Counted from the first letter of the stretch, positions 34,167 to 42,713 are shown. The stretch: 64,000 bases of DNA from Streptomyces alboniger (GCF_008704395.1 NZ_CP023695.1:2604001-2668000); one strand, 5' to 3'. The notes: generated from the letters alone by a model not told the origin. A program made the numbers and translations.

Positions 34167-34239
34167 TGGAGCTAAGGAGAATTGAACTCCTGACCTCCTG
34201 CATGCCATGCAGGCGCTCTACCAACTGAGCTATAGCCCC
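34167..34239 (-). tRNA. tRNA-Ala (anticodon GGC), copy 1
   Basis: On the minus strand the 73-nt gene folds as a standard cloverleaf: acceptor GGGGCTA/TAGCTCC with a G-U pair, D-arm GCTCAGTTGGTAGAGC, anticodon stem CCTGC/GCAGG with loop ATGGCAT (anticodon GGC), T-arm AGGAGTTCAATTCTCCT. CCA is not encoded. The sequence is identical to the copy at 38679-38751. Confidence 0.95.
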
Positions 34240-34361
34240 TTGCTGTGTCCGCCCGGTTTCCCCGGCGGCTCCGCCAACATTACACGGTCATCCCGGTGCT
34301 CCACCAAATCGTTTCCGGTCTGGGCCGATACCGCCCGATAAGGCCGGTACTGTCAGCCTCC

Positions 34362-35576
34362 GTGACCGTGATCGCGTTCGCCGCCGCCCGCCGCCGCGTG
34401 CCCCTGGCCGCCGGGGCCTGCCTGCTCTCGTTCACGGCCTTCTGGCTGGCCCAGCGCGCCGCCGACGTCTCGATGATCGACCTGATGGTCTACCGGGCCG
34501 AGGGCGCGACCGTGCGCGCGGGCGGCGACCTGTACGCCCTGCGCACCACCGAAGCCCGTCTGCCGACGACCTACCCGCCGTTCGCCGCGCTCCTGTTCAC
34601 CCCACTGACGCTCCTGGACATTCCGGACATGCGCACGCTCGCGACGCTCGGGAACCTGCTCCTCCTCGTCGCGTTCGTATCGCTCTCCCTGCGGTTCGTC
34701 GGTGAAGCCCGGCACGCGCGCGTGGAGAACACCCTGTGGGTGTCCGCGCTCGCCGTCTGGTGCGAGCCGGTGTGGACGACCCTGCGCTACGGACAGGTCA
34801 ACCTGCTGCTCGCCGTCCTCGTCCTGTGGGACCTGTCCCGGCGTCCCGGCCACCGCTGGGCGGGCCTGGGCATCGGCGTCGCCGCGGCGATCAAGCTCAC
34901 TCCCGCGCTCTTCGCGGTGTTCCTGCTGCTGACCGGGGGCGCCGAGGCACTGCGGCGCGGTGTGTGGCGGCCCGCGGTGCGCCACGCGTGCGTGGCGGCC
35001 GTCTCGTTCGCGGGCGCGACGCTCCTCGCGGCCGCCGTCCTGCCCTACGACTCGTGGCGGTTCTGGACCCGGATGGTCTTCGACGCGGGCCGGGTCGGGC
35101 TCGCGGAGGACACCGCGAACCAGTCGTTGCGCGGTGTCCTCGCCCGGCTCCTGCACACCCCGGAGCCCGGCGCGTGGTGGGCGGCGGTCGCGGCGGCGTG
35201 CTGCGCGCTCGGCCTGGCGGTCGCGGTGGCCGCCGCGCTGCGCGGGGAGCGGGCCCGGGCCGCGCTCTGCTGTGCGGCGACGGCGCTCCTGGTGAGCCCG
35301 GTGTCGTGGTCGCACCACTGGGTGTGGTGCGTGCCGATGGTGCTCCTCATGGGGGCCGAGGCGGCCCGCCGCGGGGGCTGGGCTCGGTGGGCGGCCACCG
35401 GAGCCGCGTCCCTGGTCTTCTGCTCGTACGCCTTGTGGTGGGTGCCGCATGGGGCGGGGCGGCTCGAACTCGGCCAGAATTATGGCCAGATGATGCTGTC
35501 CGCCCTCTACGTAGTGACCGCTTTGGGGTTTCTGCTGGTCGGCGTCATGCGGTGGCGAACGAGTAGAACCGCTTGA
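34362..35576 (+). CDS. GT87-type (DUF2029) membrane glycosyltransferase
   Basis: The product has 404 residues with about ten membrane helices. An early loop carries SMIDLMVYRAEG with the acidic residue typical of C-type fold glycosyltransferases. Further conserved spots are TYPPFAALL, RYGQVNLLLAVLVLWDL, AIKLTPALF and SWSHHWVW. Such enzymes transfer mannose from polyprenyl-phosphate-mannose, as PimE does in mycobacteria. I chose GTG at 34362 because TACTGT ends 8 nt before it, a leaderless start; an in-frame GTG at 34245 almost touches the tRNA gene. The 3' end overlaps a convergent small gene by 32 nt. Confidence 0.82.
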   Translation: MTVIAFAAARRRVPLAAGACLLSFTAFWLAQRAADVSMIDLMVYRAEGATVRAGGDLYALRTTEARLPTTYPPFAALLFTPLTLLDIPDMRTLATLGNLLLLVAFVSLSLRFVGEARHARVENTLWVSALAVWCEPVWTTLRYGQVNLLLAVLVLWDLSRRPGHRWAGLGIGVAAAIKLTPALFAVFLLLTGGAEALRRGVWRPAVRHACVAAVSFAGATLLAAAVLPYDSWRFWTRMVFDAGRVGLAEDTANQSLRGVLARLLHTPEPGAWWAAVAAACCALGLAVAVAAALRGERARAALCCAATALLVSPVSWSHHWVWCVPMVLLMGAEAARRGGWARWAATGAASLVFCSYALWWVPHGAGRLELGQNYGQMMLSALYVVTALGFLLVGVMRWRTSRTA

Positions 35577-35778
35577 GGGTGCAGTGCTCGTCGAGCAGCC
35601 GACCGTAGATCGGCTCCCCTTCGAGCTCGCGGTAGGTCTCGATGGGGTCGCCTTTTATGATCAGCGCCCGCGCACACTCCTCGCACCAGTACTGGTACTC
35701 GTTGTTGACCGGCTCCATGTCGCGGACGATGGGTGTGCCACTGCCGCACCAATCGCATTTCCGCCTGTGTGCACCCAT
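35545..35778 (-). CDS. Small zinc-ribbon-like protein
   Basis: The 77-residue protein has two CxxC pairs, CDWCGSG near the N-terminus and WCEECAR at about residue 32, which could bind one zinc ion. It starts MGAHRRKCDWCGSGTPIVRD. No named family is recognised. It begins 3 bp after the stop of the next zinc-ribbon gene (35782-35964), so the two form an operon. Its 3' end overlaps the glycosyltransferase gene on the other strand. Confidence 0.75.
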   Translation of the reverse strand: MGAHRRKCDWCGSGTPIVRDMEPVNNEYQYWCEECARALIIKGDPIETYRELEGEPIYGRLLDEHCTLKRFYSFATA

Positions 35779-35781
35779 CGA

Positions 35782-35964
35782 TCAGCTCCAGCTGTGGCCG
35801 CAGGCGGTGCAGACATAACTGACCCCGCCGTTGTCACCGAGTACCTGGGCGACGTGGGCCGAGCCGCAGGAAGGGCAGTTGAGGAGGGCGCCGAGCGCGG
35901 CACGTTCTCGTGTCGCCGCCTCGTCGAAGAGGCGGTCGACCTCTTCGAGGATGCTCGCAGGCAT
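35782..35964 (-). CDS. Small zinc-ribbon protein
   Basis: The 60-residue protein starts MPASILEEVDRLFDEAATRE with a helical N-terminus, then LNCPSCGSAHV and YVCTACGHSWS, a classic four-Cys zinc ribbon. The ATG at 35964 follows GGGAGAG. The frame is open further upstream but that part lacks homologue-like character. It is translationally coupled to the gene at 35545-35778; both may act as protein- or nucleic-acid-binding adaptors. Confidence 0.75.
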   Translation of the reverse strand: MPASILEEVDRLFDEAATRERAALGALLNCPSCGSAHVAQVLGDNGGVSYVCTACGHSWS

Positions 35965-36034
35965 CGCGCTCTCCCTCCCGTCGGGCTGCGTCACCTTCCG
36001 GCTGTCCGATTCTGCCACGCTCCGAGCGGCCCGG

Positions 36035-37501
36035 TCAGCGAGGCATTCGTACCAGTCCGGACACGGCGCCGAGCACGGCCACCGCCGAGAGCGCGTAGCA
36101 GCACACAAGGAGCGCGCTCCCGGATGAATACGCCCCGGAGCCCCCCTGCGACTCAAGCCGGTTCAAGAAGAGTGCTCCGAAGCAGGCGACTCCGGTCAGC
36201 TGGCCGAGCTGCGTGACCGTGGCGAGGAGGCCGCTGGCGTCGGCCGCGTCCTCGGCGCGCACCGTGGCGAGCGCCCGTGTGAGCGTCGGCCCGAAGCCGA
36301 GCGAGAGCCCCGCGCCGACGCCGACGAAAGCCCCGTACAGCCAGAGCCCGCCGTCGCCGCCGTCGCGCAGCAGAAGACCCACGGCGGCCGTCGACACGGC
36401 GGTCAGCGCGAAACCGCCGGGAATCAGCGCCCCTTGGACCGCCTGAGGCCAGCGGCGCCAGGTCAGGCCGACCAGGCCGAAGACCGCGGCGGTCGGCGCG
36501 AAGGTGAGACCGGCGCGCAGCGCGCTGTGGCCGAGGCCGCCCTGGACGTGCAGGGTGAGCACGAACAGGAAGCCCGCGTTGGCGGCCATCACCGCGGTGA
36601 CCCGGAACACCGCGAGGCCCATGCCCGGGGTCCGCAGGACCCGCGGCGCGACCAGCGGCGCCCCGCCCCGCCGGGCGAGCCGCGACTCGTAGGCGCAGAA
36701 CAGCGCGAAGAGGAGCGCGGCGGCGGTCAGTGAGAGCCAGGACCACAGCGGCCAGCCCTCCTCCTCGCCGAGTACCAGCGGCACGGTGAACAGCGACACG
36801 GCGGCGCCGAGCAGCACCAGCCCCGGCAGATCGAGGCCGCGCGCCCGCCCCGCCGCGCGCTCCGCGGCGTCGTCGCGCGGCAGCACGCGCACCGCGAGGA
36901 GGAGCAGGACCACGCCGACCGGCACGTTCACCAGGAACACCGGCCGCCAACCGGTGCCGAACAGGTCGGCGCTGACGAGGACCCCGCCGAGCACCTGTCC
37001 GGCGGCGGCACCGGTCGCGAGGACCGCCGAGTACGCGCCGAGCGCCTTCACCCGCGCCTCGCCGACGAAGTTCCGCTGGATCAGGCTGAGCACCTGCGGG
37101 ATAAGGACGGCGGAGCCCGCGCCCTGGAGCAGCCGGAAGGCGGTCAACTCCCCGGCACCACGGGCGAGTCCGCAGGCGAGCGAGGCCACGGTGAAGACCG
37201 CGAGGCCCACGAGGTACATCCGCCGGTGCCCGAGGCGGTCGCCGAGCCGGGCGCCGGTGATCAGGAGCACCGCGTACGTGATGGTGTAGCCGGCGATGAC
37301 CAGCTGCAACCCGGCGCCGGACGCGTGCAGTTCGGTGCGGATGGTGGGGGCCGCGACATTGACGATGAAGACGTCGAGCAGCGCCATGAACTGGGCGGCC
37401 AGCACGACCGCGAGGAACCGTCCGCGGCGATTGTCAGTGCCGGGGGCTTTACTGGGTGCGGGAGTTGAACCCGCGGGGGCGGGTGAGGTGGTCGTCGTCA
37501 T
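36035..37501 (-). CDS. MFS exporter, DHA2 (14-helix) family
   Basis: The 488-residue protein has about 14 predicted membrane helices. It carries the motif A-like GARLGDRLGHRRMYLVGLAV and the motif C-like GAAAGQVLGGVLVS, as well as FMALLDVFIVNVAAPTIRTE in helix 1, typical of drug:H+ antiporters of the EmrB/QacA type. ATG at 37501 gives MTTTTSPAPAGSTP. It diverges from an XRE regulator gene with about 100 bp between, so it is probably the regulated target and a multidrug or metabolite exporter. Confidence 0.88.
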   Translation of the reverse strand: MTTTTSPAPAGSTPAPSKAPGTDNRRGRFLAVVLAAQFMALLDVFIVNVAAPTIRTELHASGAGLQLVIAGYTITYAVLLITGARLGDRLGHRRMYLVGLAVFTVASLACGLARGAGELTAFRLLQGAGSAVLIPQVLSLIQRNFVGEARVKALGAYSAVLATGAAAGQVLGGVLVSADLFGTGWRPVFLVNVPVGVVLLLLAVRVLPRDDAAERAAGRARGLDLPGLVLLGAAVSLFTVPLVLGEEEGWPLWSWLSLTAAALLFALFCAYESRLARRGGAPLVAPRVLRTPGMGLAVFRVTAVMAANAGFLFVLTLHVQGGLGHSALRAGLTFAPTAAVFGLVGLTWRRWPQAVQGALIPGGFALTAVSTAAVGLLLRDGGDGGLWLYGAFVGVGAGLSLGFGPTLTRALATVRAEDAADASGLLATVTQLGQLTGVACFGALFLNRLESQGGSGAYSSGSALLVCCYALSAVAVLGAVSGLVRMPR

Positions 37502-37549
37502 GCCGTCGAGCGTGCGGACGATCGAGTACGGGTAACGAGAGCCCGCTGA

Positions 37550-37566
37550 TGCTGGTACTGACAGCA
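37550..37566. promoter_or_regulatory. Candidate operator between the exporter and XRE regulator
   Basis: TGCTG-N7-CAGCA lies about midway between the divergent starts. It is a plausible binding site for the XRE protein to control both genes, but such short repeats can occur by chance. Confidence 0.35.
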
Positions 37567-37603
37567 CCTGGCAGGGGCCGGGGCGGGCGCGGACGATGGG
37601 GGC

Positions 37604-38656
37604 GTGACGACGATGACGGGGACGACCGGGATCCGAGGACAGGCACAGGAGCGGGCGCGGCAGACAGCGGCCCAGCTACGGCGAGCAGAGGACTCACCGG
37701 CGGCGACTTCGCAGCGCCCGCCGGACCAGACACAGGCGGCCGCCCCGCAGCGCCCGCCGGACCAGACACAGCCCCCGACCGCCCAACGGCGCCGGCCCGA
37801 GCTGGCCGCCTTCCTGCGCGGCCGCAGGGCCCGGGTGACACCGGCCGACGTGGGCATGGCCCCGGGCCTGCGCCGCCGCACTCCGGGGCTGCGCCGCGAG
37901 GAGGTCGCCCAGCTCTCCGGAGTCGGCGTCACCTGGTACACCTGGCTCGAACAGGGCCGTCCGATCAACGCGTCGCCCCAGGTCCTGGACGCCGTGGCAC
38001 GCACCCTGCGCCTGGACCGGCCCGAGCGCGAGCATCTGTACCACCTGGCCGAGGTGCCGTACGCCCCGGACCGCGAGGCGGCGGCGGGGGCGGTGGCCCC
38101 GGAGATCCAGGGCATCATCGACGCCGTGGACCCGCACCCCGCAGTGGTCTACAACGCGCGCTACGACATCCTCGCCACCAACCCCGCCTACCGCGATCTG
38201 TTCCTCATCGAACAGCCCCCCACAAGTGGCGTCGCGAACGTGTTGTGGTCGCTGTTCACCGTGCCCGCGCGGGACTGCCCGCTGGTCTTCCGCGACGCGG
38301 AGCTGCCGGTGATGGTGGCGACCCTGCGCAGCGCGTACGGACGGCATGTGGGTGAGCCCGAATGGGAGGGCTTCCTCCACGCCCTGTCCGCCGCGAGCCC
38401 GTACTTCGCGCAGCTCTGGAAGAGCGGCGATGTGCTGCCGCCCGGGCCTCGGGTGAAGACGTTCCGGCACAAGGCGATCGGCGAGCTGCGCATGTCGTCG
38501 GTCTCCCTGAGCATCAACGGCATGCCCGAGTCCCGGATCGTCGTCTACACCCCGGACGACGACGAGAGCCGACGGCACACGGCCGAGCTGCGGGAGAGGC
38601 GGCTGAGGAGGGGGCGCCTGAGGAGAGGGGCGGGAAGAGAAAATCCCGCCCCCTGA
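37604..38656 (+). CDS. XRE-family regulator with MmyB-like ligand domain
   Basis: The 350-residue protein has a disordered N-terminus with a duplicated QRPPDQTQ segment (a 25-bp perfect DNA repeat at 37711-37735 and 37747-37771). A helix-turn-helix domain follows at about residues 65-150 (RTPGLRREEVAQLSGVGVTW, YTWLEQGR). The C-terminal MmyB-like PAS domain spans about residues 165-320 (AVVYNARYDILATNPAYRDL, FRHKAIGELRM), which binds small ligands in relatives. GTG at 37604 is used; GACGAT ends 6 nt before it. It is divergent from the MFS exporter and probably represses it until a ligand is bound. Confidence 0.87.
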   Translation: MTTMTGTTGIRGQAQERARQTAAQLRRAEDSPAATSQRPPDQTQAAAPQRPPDQTQPPTAQRRRPELAAFLRGRRARVTPADVGMAPGLRRRTPGLRREEVAQLSGVGVTWYTWLEQGRPINASPQVLDAVARTLRLDRPEREHLYHLAEVPYAPDREAAAGAVAPEIQGIIDAVDPHPAVVYNARYDILATNPAYRDLFLIEQPPTSGVANVLWSLFTVPARDCPLVFRDAELPVMVATLRSAYGRHVGEPEWEGFLHALSAASPYFAQLWKSGDVLPPGPRVKTFRHKAIGELRMSSVSLSINGMPESRIVVYTPDDDESRRHTAELRERRLRRGRLRRGAGRENPAP

Positions 38657-38670
38657 CGGGGACGGGATTT
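38641..38670. terminator. Hairpin overlapping the end of the XRE gene
   Basis: AAATCCCG/CGGGATTT with an inner CCCC/GGGG stem spans the stop codon and the gap to tRNA-Ala copy 2. It can serve both converging units. Confidence 0.6.
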
Positions 38671-38678
38671 CCGGACTG

Positions 38679-38751
38679 TGGAGCTAAGGAGAATTGAACT
38701 CCTGACCTCCTGCATGCCATGCAGGCGCTCTACCAACTGAGCTATAGCCCC
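38679..38751 (-). tRNA. tRNA-Ala (anticodon GGC), copy 2
   Basis: The 73-nt minus-strand gene is identical to the copy at 34167-34239, with the same GGC anticodon and no encoded CCA. A few flanking bases (CTG before, TTG after) also match. Confidence 0.95.
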
Positions 38752-38881
38752 TTGTGCCACGCGGCGGAGCCGCGTGATGTTTCGCCCCGCTCGGCGGGGC
38801 GAACAAGAAGAACTTTAGCTTGCGACCAGCCGGAATGTGAAATCCGGGTCCGGCCGCCCACCTGAGCGGCTCGGAGGGCGC

Positions 38882-39523
38882 TCAGTCGTCGTCGCCGAGC
38901 ACCGGCTCCGGCAGGGTGCCGGCGTTGTGTTCGAGCAGGCGCCAGCCGCGCGCGCCCTGGCCGAGGACCGACCAGCAGCAGTTGGAGAGCCCGCCGAGCC
39001 CTTCCCAGTGATGGGAGTCCAGACCGAGGAGGCGACCGATTGTGGTGCGGATGGTGCCGCCGTGGCTGACCACCACCAGCGTGCCGTTGTCGGGCAGCTT
39101 CTCGGCGTGGCCCAGGACGATGGGCGCGGCCCGGTCGGCGACCTCGGTCTCCAGCTCGCCACCGCCGCGGCGCACCGGCTCGCCGCGCTTCCACGCGGCG
39201 TACTGGTCGCCGAAGCGCGCGATGATCTCCTCGTGCGTCAGGCCCTGCCACTTACCGGCGTACGTCTCCTGGAGGCCCTCCTCGTACGTGACGGGGAGGC
39301 CGGTGACGGCGGCCAGCTCGCCCGCCGTGGCCGCCGCCCGCTTGAGGTCGGAGGCGACGATCGCGTCCGGCTTCAAGGAGGCCAGCAGCCGGGCGGCGCG
39401 CCTGGCCTGGGCGATGCCCGTCTCGGTCAGCTCGATGTCCGTGGAGCCCTGGAAGCGGCGCTCCAGATTCCAGGCCGTCTGGCCGTGCCGCCACAGGATG
39501 ATCCGGCAGCCGCGGTTGCTCAC
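38882..39523 (-). CDS. Histidine phosphatase / phosphoglycerate mutase family protein
   Basis: The 213-residue protein has the RHG catalytic motif LWRHGQTAWNLERRFQG near residue 12, DLKRAAATA, and the second catalytic His in VVVSHGGTIR. The family includes phosphoglycerate mutases and small-molecule phosphatases; the substrate is not evident. It starts at GTG 39523, overlapping the rsfS stop by 4 nt, so it is coupled to rsfS. Confidence 0.88.
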   Translation of the reverse strand: MSNRGCRIILWRHGQTAWNLERRFQGSTDIELTETGIAQARRAARLLASLKPDAIVASDLKRAAATAGELAAVTGLPVTYEEGLQETYAGKWQGLTHEEIIARFGDQYAAWKRGEPVRRGGGELETEVADRAAPIVLGHAEKLPDNGTLVVVSHGGTIRTTIGRLLGLDSHHWEGLGGLSNCCWSVLGQGARGWRLLEHNAGTLPEPVLGDDD

Positions 39524-39963
39524 CGAAGCTCACCGTCCAGGTCAGCCTCCTCCGCGGCCCGCTGCTCGGCGTGCTCGGCGCCCTTGCCGCGGGTCGCCTT
39601 GGCGTCCTCGGGCAGCGCGATCTCGGGGCAGTCCTTCCACAGGCGCTCGAGGGCGTAGAAGACCCGCTCCTCGCTGTGCTGGACGTGCACCACGATGTCG
39701 ACGTAGTCGAGGAGGATCCAGCGCGCGTCGCGGTCGCCCTCGCGGCGGACCGGCTTGGCGCCGAGCTGCTTGTTCAGCTGCTCCTCGATCTCGTCGACGA
39801 TCGACTTGACCTGGCGGTCGTTGGGCGCGGAGGCGAGCAGGAAGGCGTCGGTGATCGACAGCACGTCGCTGACGTCGTACGCGATGATGTCGTGCGCGAG
39901 CTTGTCGGCAGCCGCCTGGGCGGCGACGTTGATGAGCTCGATGGAGCGGTCCGTGGCGGTCAC
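39520..39963 (-). CDS. rsfS: Ribosomal silencing factor RsfS
   Basis: The 147-residue protein is the RsfS/Iojap family: SIELINVAAQAAADKLAHDI, VLSITDAFLLASAPNDRQVK, WILLDYVDIVVHVQHSEERV and YYALERLW-like end. It binds uL14 and blocks subunit joining when nutrients are short. GTG at 39963 is chosen because GGAAAG lies 7 nt upstream. The C-terminus has an acidic extension. It forms an operon with the downstream phosphatase gene. Confidence 0.92.
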   Translation of the reverse strand: MTATDRSIELINVAAQAAADKLAHDIIAYDVSDVLSITDAFLLASAPNDRQVKSIVDEIEEQLNKQLGAKPVRREGDRDARWILLDYVDIVVHVQHSEERVFYALERLWKDCPEIALPEDAKATRGKGAEHAEQRAAEEADLDGELR

Positions 39964-40072
39964 TGGTGAGCTTTCCTTCAGATGGTCAAGACACCTCAAG
40001 GGTCTCACGGACCGCCGCCCGCACCCCAGACGATTACGTCACCGCCTCCGCCGGCCCCCTCTCGCCCCGCTC

Positions 40073-41803
40073 TCACCCCGCCTTGTAGTCCTGGCCGAGG
40101 ACCACGGACACATCGGCGTTCGGTGCGGTCCTGCCCTTGCGGACCGCGCTGGTCGGCAGGCCGAGGGTCTTGGCGACCTCGGTGGCCTGCGCCTTCTTGG
40201 ATGCGTCGGCGTAGGTGACCTGCGAGGTGGGCTGGGCAGCGGAGCCCGCGCCGCTGTCGATGAAGGCGTAACCGCCGTTGACCAGGGAGACCCGGGCCTC
40301 CTGGGCCGCGCTCTTCGCCCCGGAGGCGTTCTTGACGCCGACCCGCACGGCCGCGCCGTTCTCGGGGCTCTTCACCGCGCCGCCGAGGATGTCCTTGACC
40401 ACACTGTCGCCGGCCTTCTCGGACAGGGTGCCGTCCGGCCGCACCGGCAGCAGCGTCGTCTTGTAGTCGCCGCCCTTCGCACGGTCGGCGAGCTTGGCGA
40501 GGAAGCTGCCGAGGTCCTTCTCCTTGAGCGAGGGGTCGAGGATCAGACCGAGCGACTCCACGGTGGTCGTGGCCCCCTGCGGGTCCGACGACAGCTTGCG
40601 CAGGATGCCCCGCACGACCTGGCCGAAGCGGGCGAGCTGCGCGCTCTCGTCCTCGCCCGGTGCGCGGTAGGTGGCGTAGGCGACGGCCATCTCGCCGCTG
40701 AGGGTCTGCTGCTCGCCCTTCTTCACCAGGGGCGCTTCGCCCTTCTTCGCCTTCGGCTCGGGCACGTCGGCGTTCGTGTCGACGTCGATGTTGCCGACGA
40801 GCTCGACGAGGTTGTTCAGGAACGGCGTGTCCAGGCGCCAGGTGCCCTCGACCTCGGTACCGAGGACGGTGTCGATCGACTCGCGCGTGCCCGTCGAACC
40901 GTCGTCGTCGACGGACTTGCCGAGCGTCGTCGCGCTGCCGTTGTCGTCGGAGACGGCGAGGGAGTTGGGCAGCAGGACGGTGGCGCCCTGCCCGGTGGTG
41001 CTGTTGTCGACCAGGAGCACGGTGGAGGTGCCGCCGCCCTTGGTGTTGTGCAGATGGACGACGATCACGTCGCGCTTCTGCGGTCCGGACGCGTCGGCCG
41101 CGGCGCCCTTGCCGTCCGACTGGCCCGGCAGCTCGCCCGCGAACCAGAGGTAGCCGACGCCGCCCGCGATCACCAGGGCGAGCACCACGACGAGCGCGAC
41201 GACGCGGGAGCGTCCGCGCCGCTTGGCCTCCTCGCGCCGCTCGGTGCGGCTCTCGGTGAACTTCAGCCAGTCGATGACGTCTTCGGAGTCCTCGTCCGGC
41301 TCCTCGATGAAGGAGAACTGCTCGGTCTTGTACTCGGGCCGCGACGCATGCGGCGCGGGCTCGGACGCACGCGGCTGCGGCTCCCGTTCCGGTTCGGGCT
41401 CCGGTTCGGGCTGAGGCCGTTGAGCTTGCTGCTGCTGGGGCACCCAGGCCTGTTCGTAGGACGGCCGCCCGAGCGGAGACGGGGTGGCGGGCGTACCGCC
41501 GTACGAGTCATACGTACCCGTGCCCGTACCCGTGCCCGTACCCGTGCCGTAGGAGGCGTCGTAGCCCTGCTGCTGCCCACCCGCATACGGGTCGTACCCG
41601 TACCCCTGAGACTGCTGAGGCACCTGCGGCTGCTGAGGCGCTTGCGGCTGCTGAGGCACCTGCTGGTACACCGGCCGCCCGTACTCGTCGTACCCGACGA
41701 CCTCGTACTGGTCGGCCGCGTACTGGTCGGCCGCGTACTCACCCACGTACTCGCCCGCATACGGATCACTGCCCGCATACGGGTCGTACTGTCGGTCGTT
41801 CAC
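40073..41803 (-). CDS. LCP-like membrane protein with LytR_C domain
   Basis: The 576-residue protein has a Tyr/Gln/Pro-rich cytoplasmic N-terminus with low-complexity repeats (including GTGTGTGT at 41515-41549), one membrane helix (RVVALVVVLALVIAGGVGYL), an extracellular LytR-CpsA-Psr-like domain (about 230-440) and a C-terminal LytR_C domain (about 470-576). The LCP catalytic PRD arginine motif appears as LLPNSLAV, so transferase activity may be lost. LCP enzymes attach glycopolymers to peptidoglycan. GTG at 41803 follows GAGAGGGG. It lies 17 bp downstream of nadD. Confidence 0.78.
   Translation of the reverse strand: MNDRQYDPYAGSDPYAGEYVGEYAADQYAADQYEVVGYDEYGRPVYQQVPQQPQAPQQPQVPQQSQGYGYDPYAGGQQQGYDASYGTGTGTGTGTGTYDSYGGTPATPSPLGRPSYEQAWVPQQQQAQRPQPEPEPEPEREPQPRASEPAPHASRPEYKTEQFSFIEEPDEDSEDVIDWLKFTESRTERREEAKRRGRSRVVALVVVLALVIAGGVGYLWFAGELPGQSDGKGAAADASGPQKRDVIVVHLHNTKGGGTSTVLLVDNSTTGQGATVLLPNSLAVSDDNGSATTLGKSVDDDGSTGTRESIDTVLGTEVEGTWRLDTPFLNNLVELVGNIDVDTNADVPEPKAKKGEAPLVKKGEQQTLSGEMAVAYATYRAPGEDESAQLARFGQVVRGILRKLSSDPQGATTTVESLGLILDPSLKEKDLGSFLAKLADRAKGGDYKTTLLPVRPDGTLSEKAGDSVVKDILGGAVKSPENGAAVRVGVKNASGAKSAAQEARVSLVNGGYAFIDSGAGSAAQPTSQVTYADASKKAQATEVAKTLGLPTSAVRKGRTAPNADVSVVLGQDYKAG
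41515..41549. repeat. 12-bp microsatellite in the LCP-like gene
   Basis: Three units of TACCCGTGCCCG (last partial) encode a Gly-Thr run on the minus strand. Copy number may vary between strains. Confidence 0.7.
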
Positions 41804-41820
41804 CGGGTGCCCCTCTCGGC

Positions 41821-42444
41821 TCATTCGCCGCGGTACAGCTCGCGCTTGTCGATATAACGCACCACACCGTCCGGCACCAGATACCAGACAGGGTCACCCT
41901 TGGCGACCCGCGCGCGGCAGTCCGTGGACGAGATGGCGAGGGCCGGGACCTCCACGAGGGAGACACCGCCCTTGGGGAGTCCGGGGTCGGCCAGGGTGTG
42001 GCCGGGCCGGGTGACCCCGATGAAGTGCGCGAGGGAGAACAGCTCTTCCGTGTCCCGCCAGGTGAGGATCTGGCCGAGGGCGTCGGCGCCCGTGATGAAG
42101 AAGAGGTCCGTGTCGGGGTTGAGGGCACGCAGGTCCCGCAGCGTGTCCGTGGTGTAGGTCGCTCCGCCGCGGTCGATGTCGATGCGGCTCACCGAGAACT
42201 GTGGGTTCTCGGCGGTCGCGATGACCGTCATCAGGTAGCGGTCCTCGGCCGCGGACACCTGTTTGTCGCTCTTCTGCCACGGCTGCCCGGTCGGTACGAA
42301 CACCACCTCGTCGAGGTGGAATTGCGCGGCGACCTCGCTGGCCGCCACGAGGTGTCCGTGGTGGATCGGGTCGAACGTGCCGCCCATGACGCCGAGGCGG
42401 CGCTTGCCGTTGCTCACCGGACCGGTCCCCGGACCGGTAGGCAT
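41821..42444 (-). CDS. nadD: Nicotinate-nucleotide adenylyltransferase
   Basis: The 207-residue enzyme adenylylates NaMN in NAD synthesis. It shows [20 protein letters not shown] with the HxGH nucleotidyltransferase motif, and [12 protein letters not shown] near the C-terminus. ATG at 42444 has GGAG 8 nt upstream. An ATG at 42459 is also in frame and has TAGGGT 8 nt upstream, which would be a leaderless start. The gene is followed after 17 bp by the LCP-like gene. Confidence 0.92.
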   Translation of the reverse strand: MPTGPGTGPVSNGKRRLGVMGGTFDPIHHGHLVAASEVAAQFHLDEVVFVPTGQPWQKSDKQVSAAEDRYLMTVIATAENPQFSVSRIDIDRGGATYTTDTLRDLRALNPDTDLFFITGADALGQILTWRDTEELFSLAHFIGVTRPGHTLADPGLPKGGVSLVEVPALAISSTDCRARVAKGDPVWYLVPDGVVRYIDKRELYRGE

Positions 42445-42548
42445 GTCCTGCTCTCCCATGCGTGCAGACCCTACCGGCCCGGTCGAGGGGCCCTGCTCCG
42501 GCCGTCAGCCATAAAACGTCAGGCGTCAGCCATCAGCCATCGGCCGTC

Positions 42549-42713
42549 CTAGCGGTCGCGGTTGAAGCGGGTGGTGATCCACAGGAGCAGCATGAGCGCG
42601 ACGAACGCGCCGCCGCCGGTGAAGAGGGGGCTGAGGCTTTCGTGGTCGCCGCCGTGCTCGCCGCCCTCGGAGGCGAGAGTGACCAGCTGGGCGGCGGTGC
42701 TGTGGAGGCTCAT
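42549..42713 (-). CDS. Small membrane protein (54 aa)
   Basis: A short minus-strand ORF reads MSLHSTAAQLVTLASEGGEH, then a His/Gly-rich stretch, one membrane helix (GGGAFVALMLLLWITTRF) and ends NRDR. The Met is at 42713. It lies between nadD and the next small membrane gene. The membrane helix, codon bias and conserved look of similar short genes next to Streptomyces nadD support it; the function is unknown. Confidence 0.6.
   Translation of the reverse strand: MSLHSTAAQLVTLASEGGEHGGDHESLSPLFTGGGAFVALMLLLWITTRFNRDR

Noticed and set aside
34245..34361. Longer N-terminus for the GT87 glycosyltransferase from GTG 34245
   Set aside because: The start would lie 6 bp from the tRNA 5' end, in the region needed for the tRNA promoter, and the extra residues are not membrane-like; the leaderless start at 34362 fits better.
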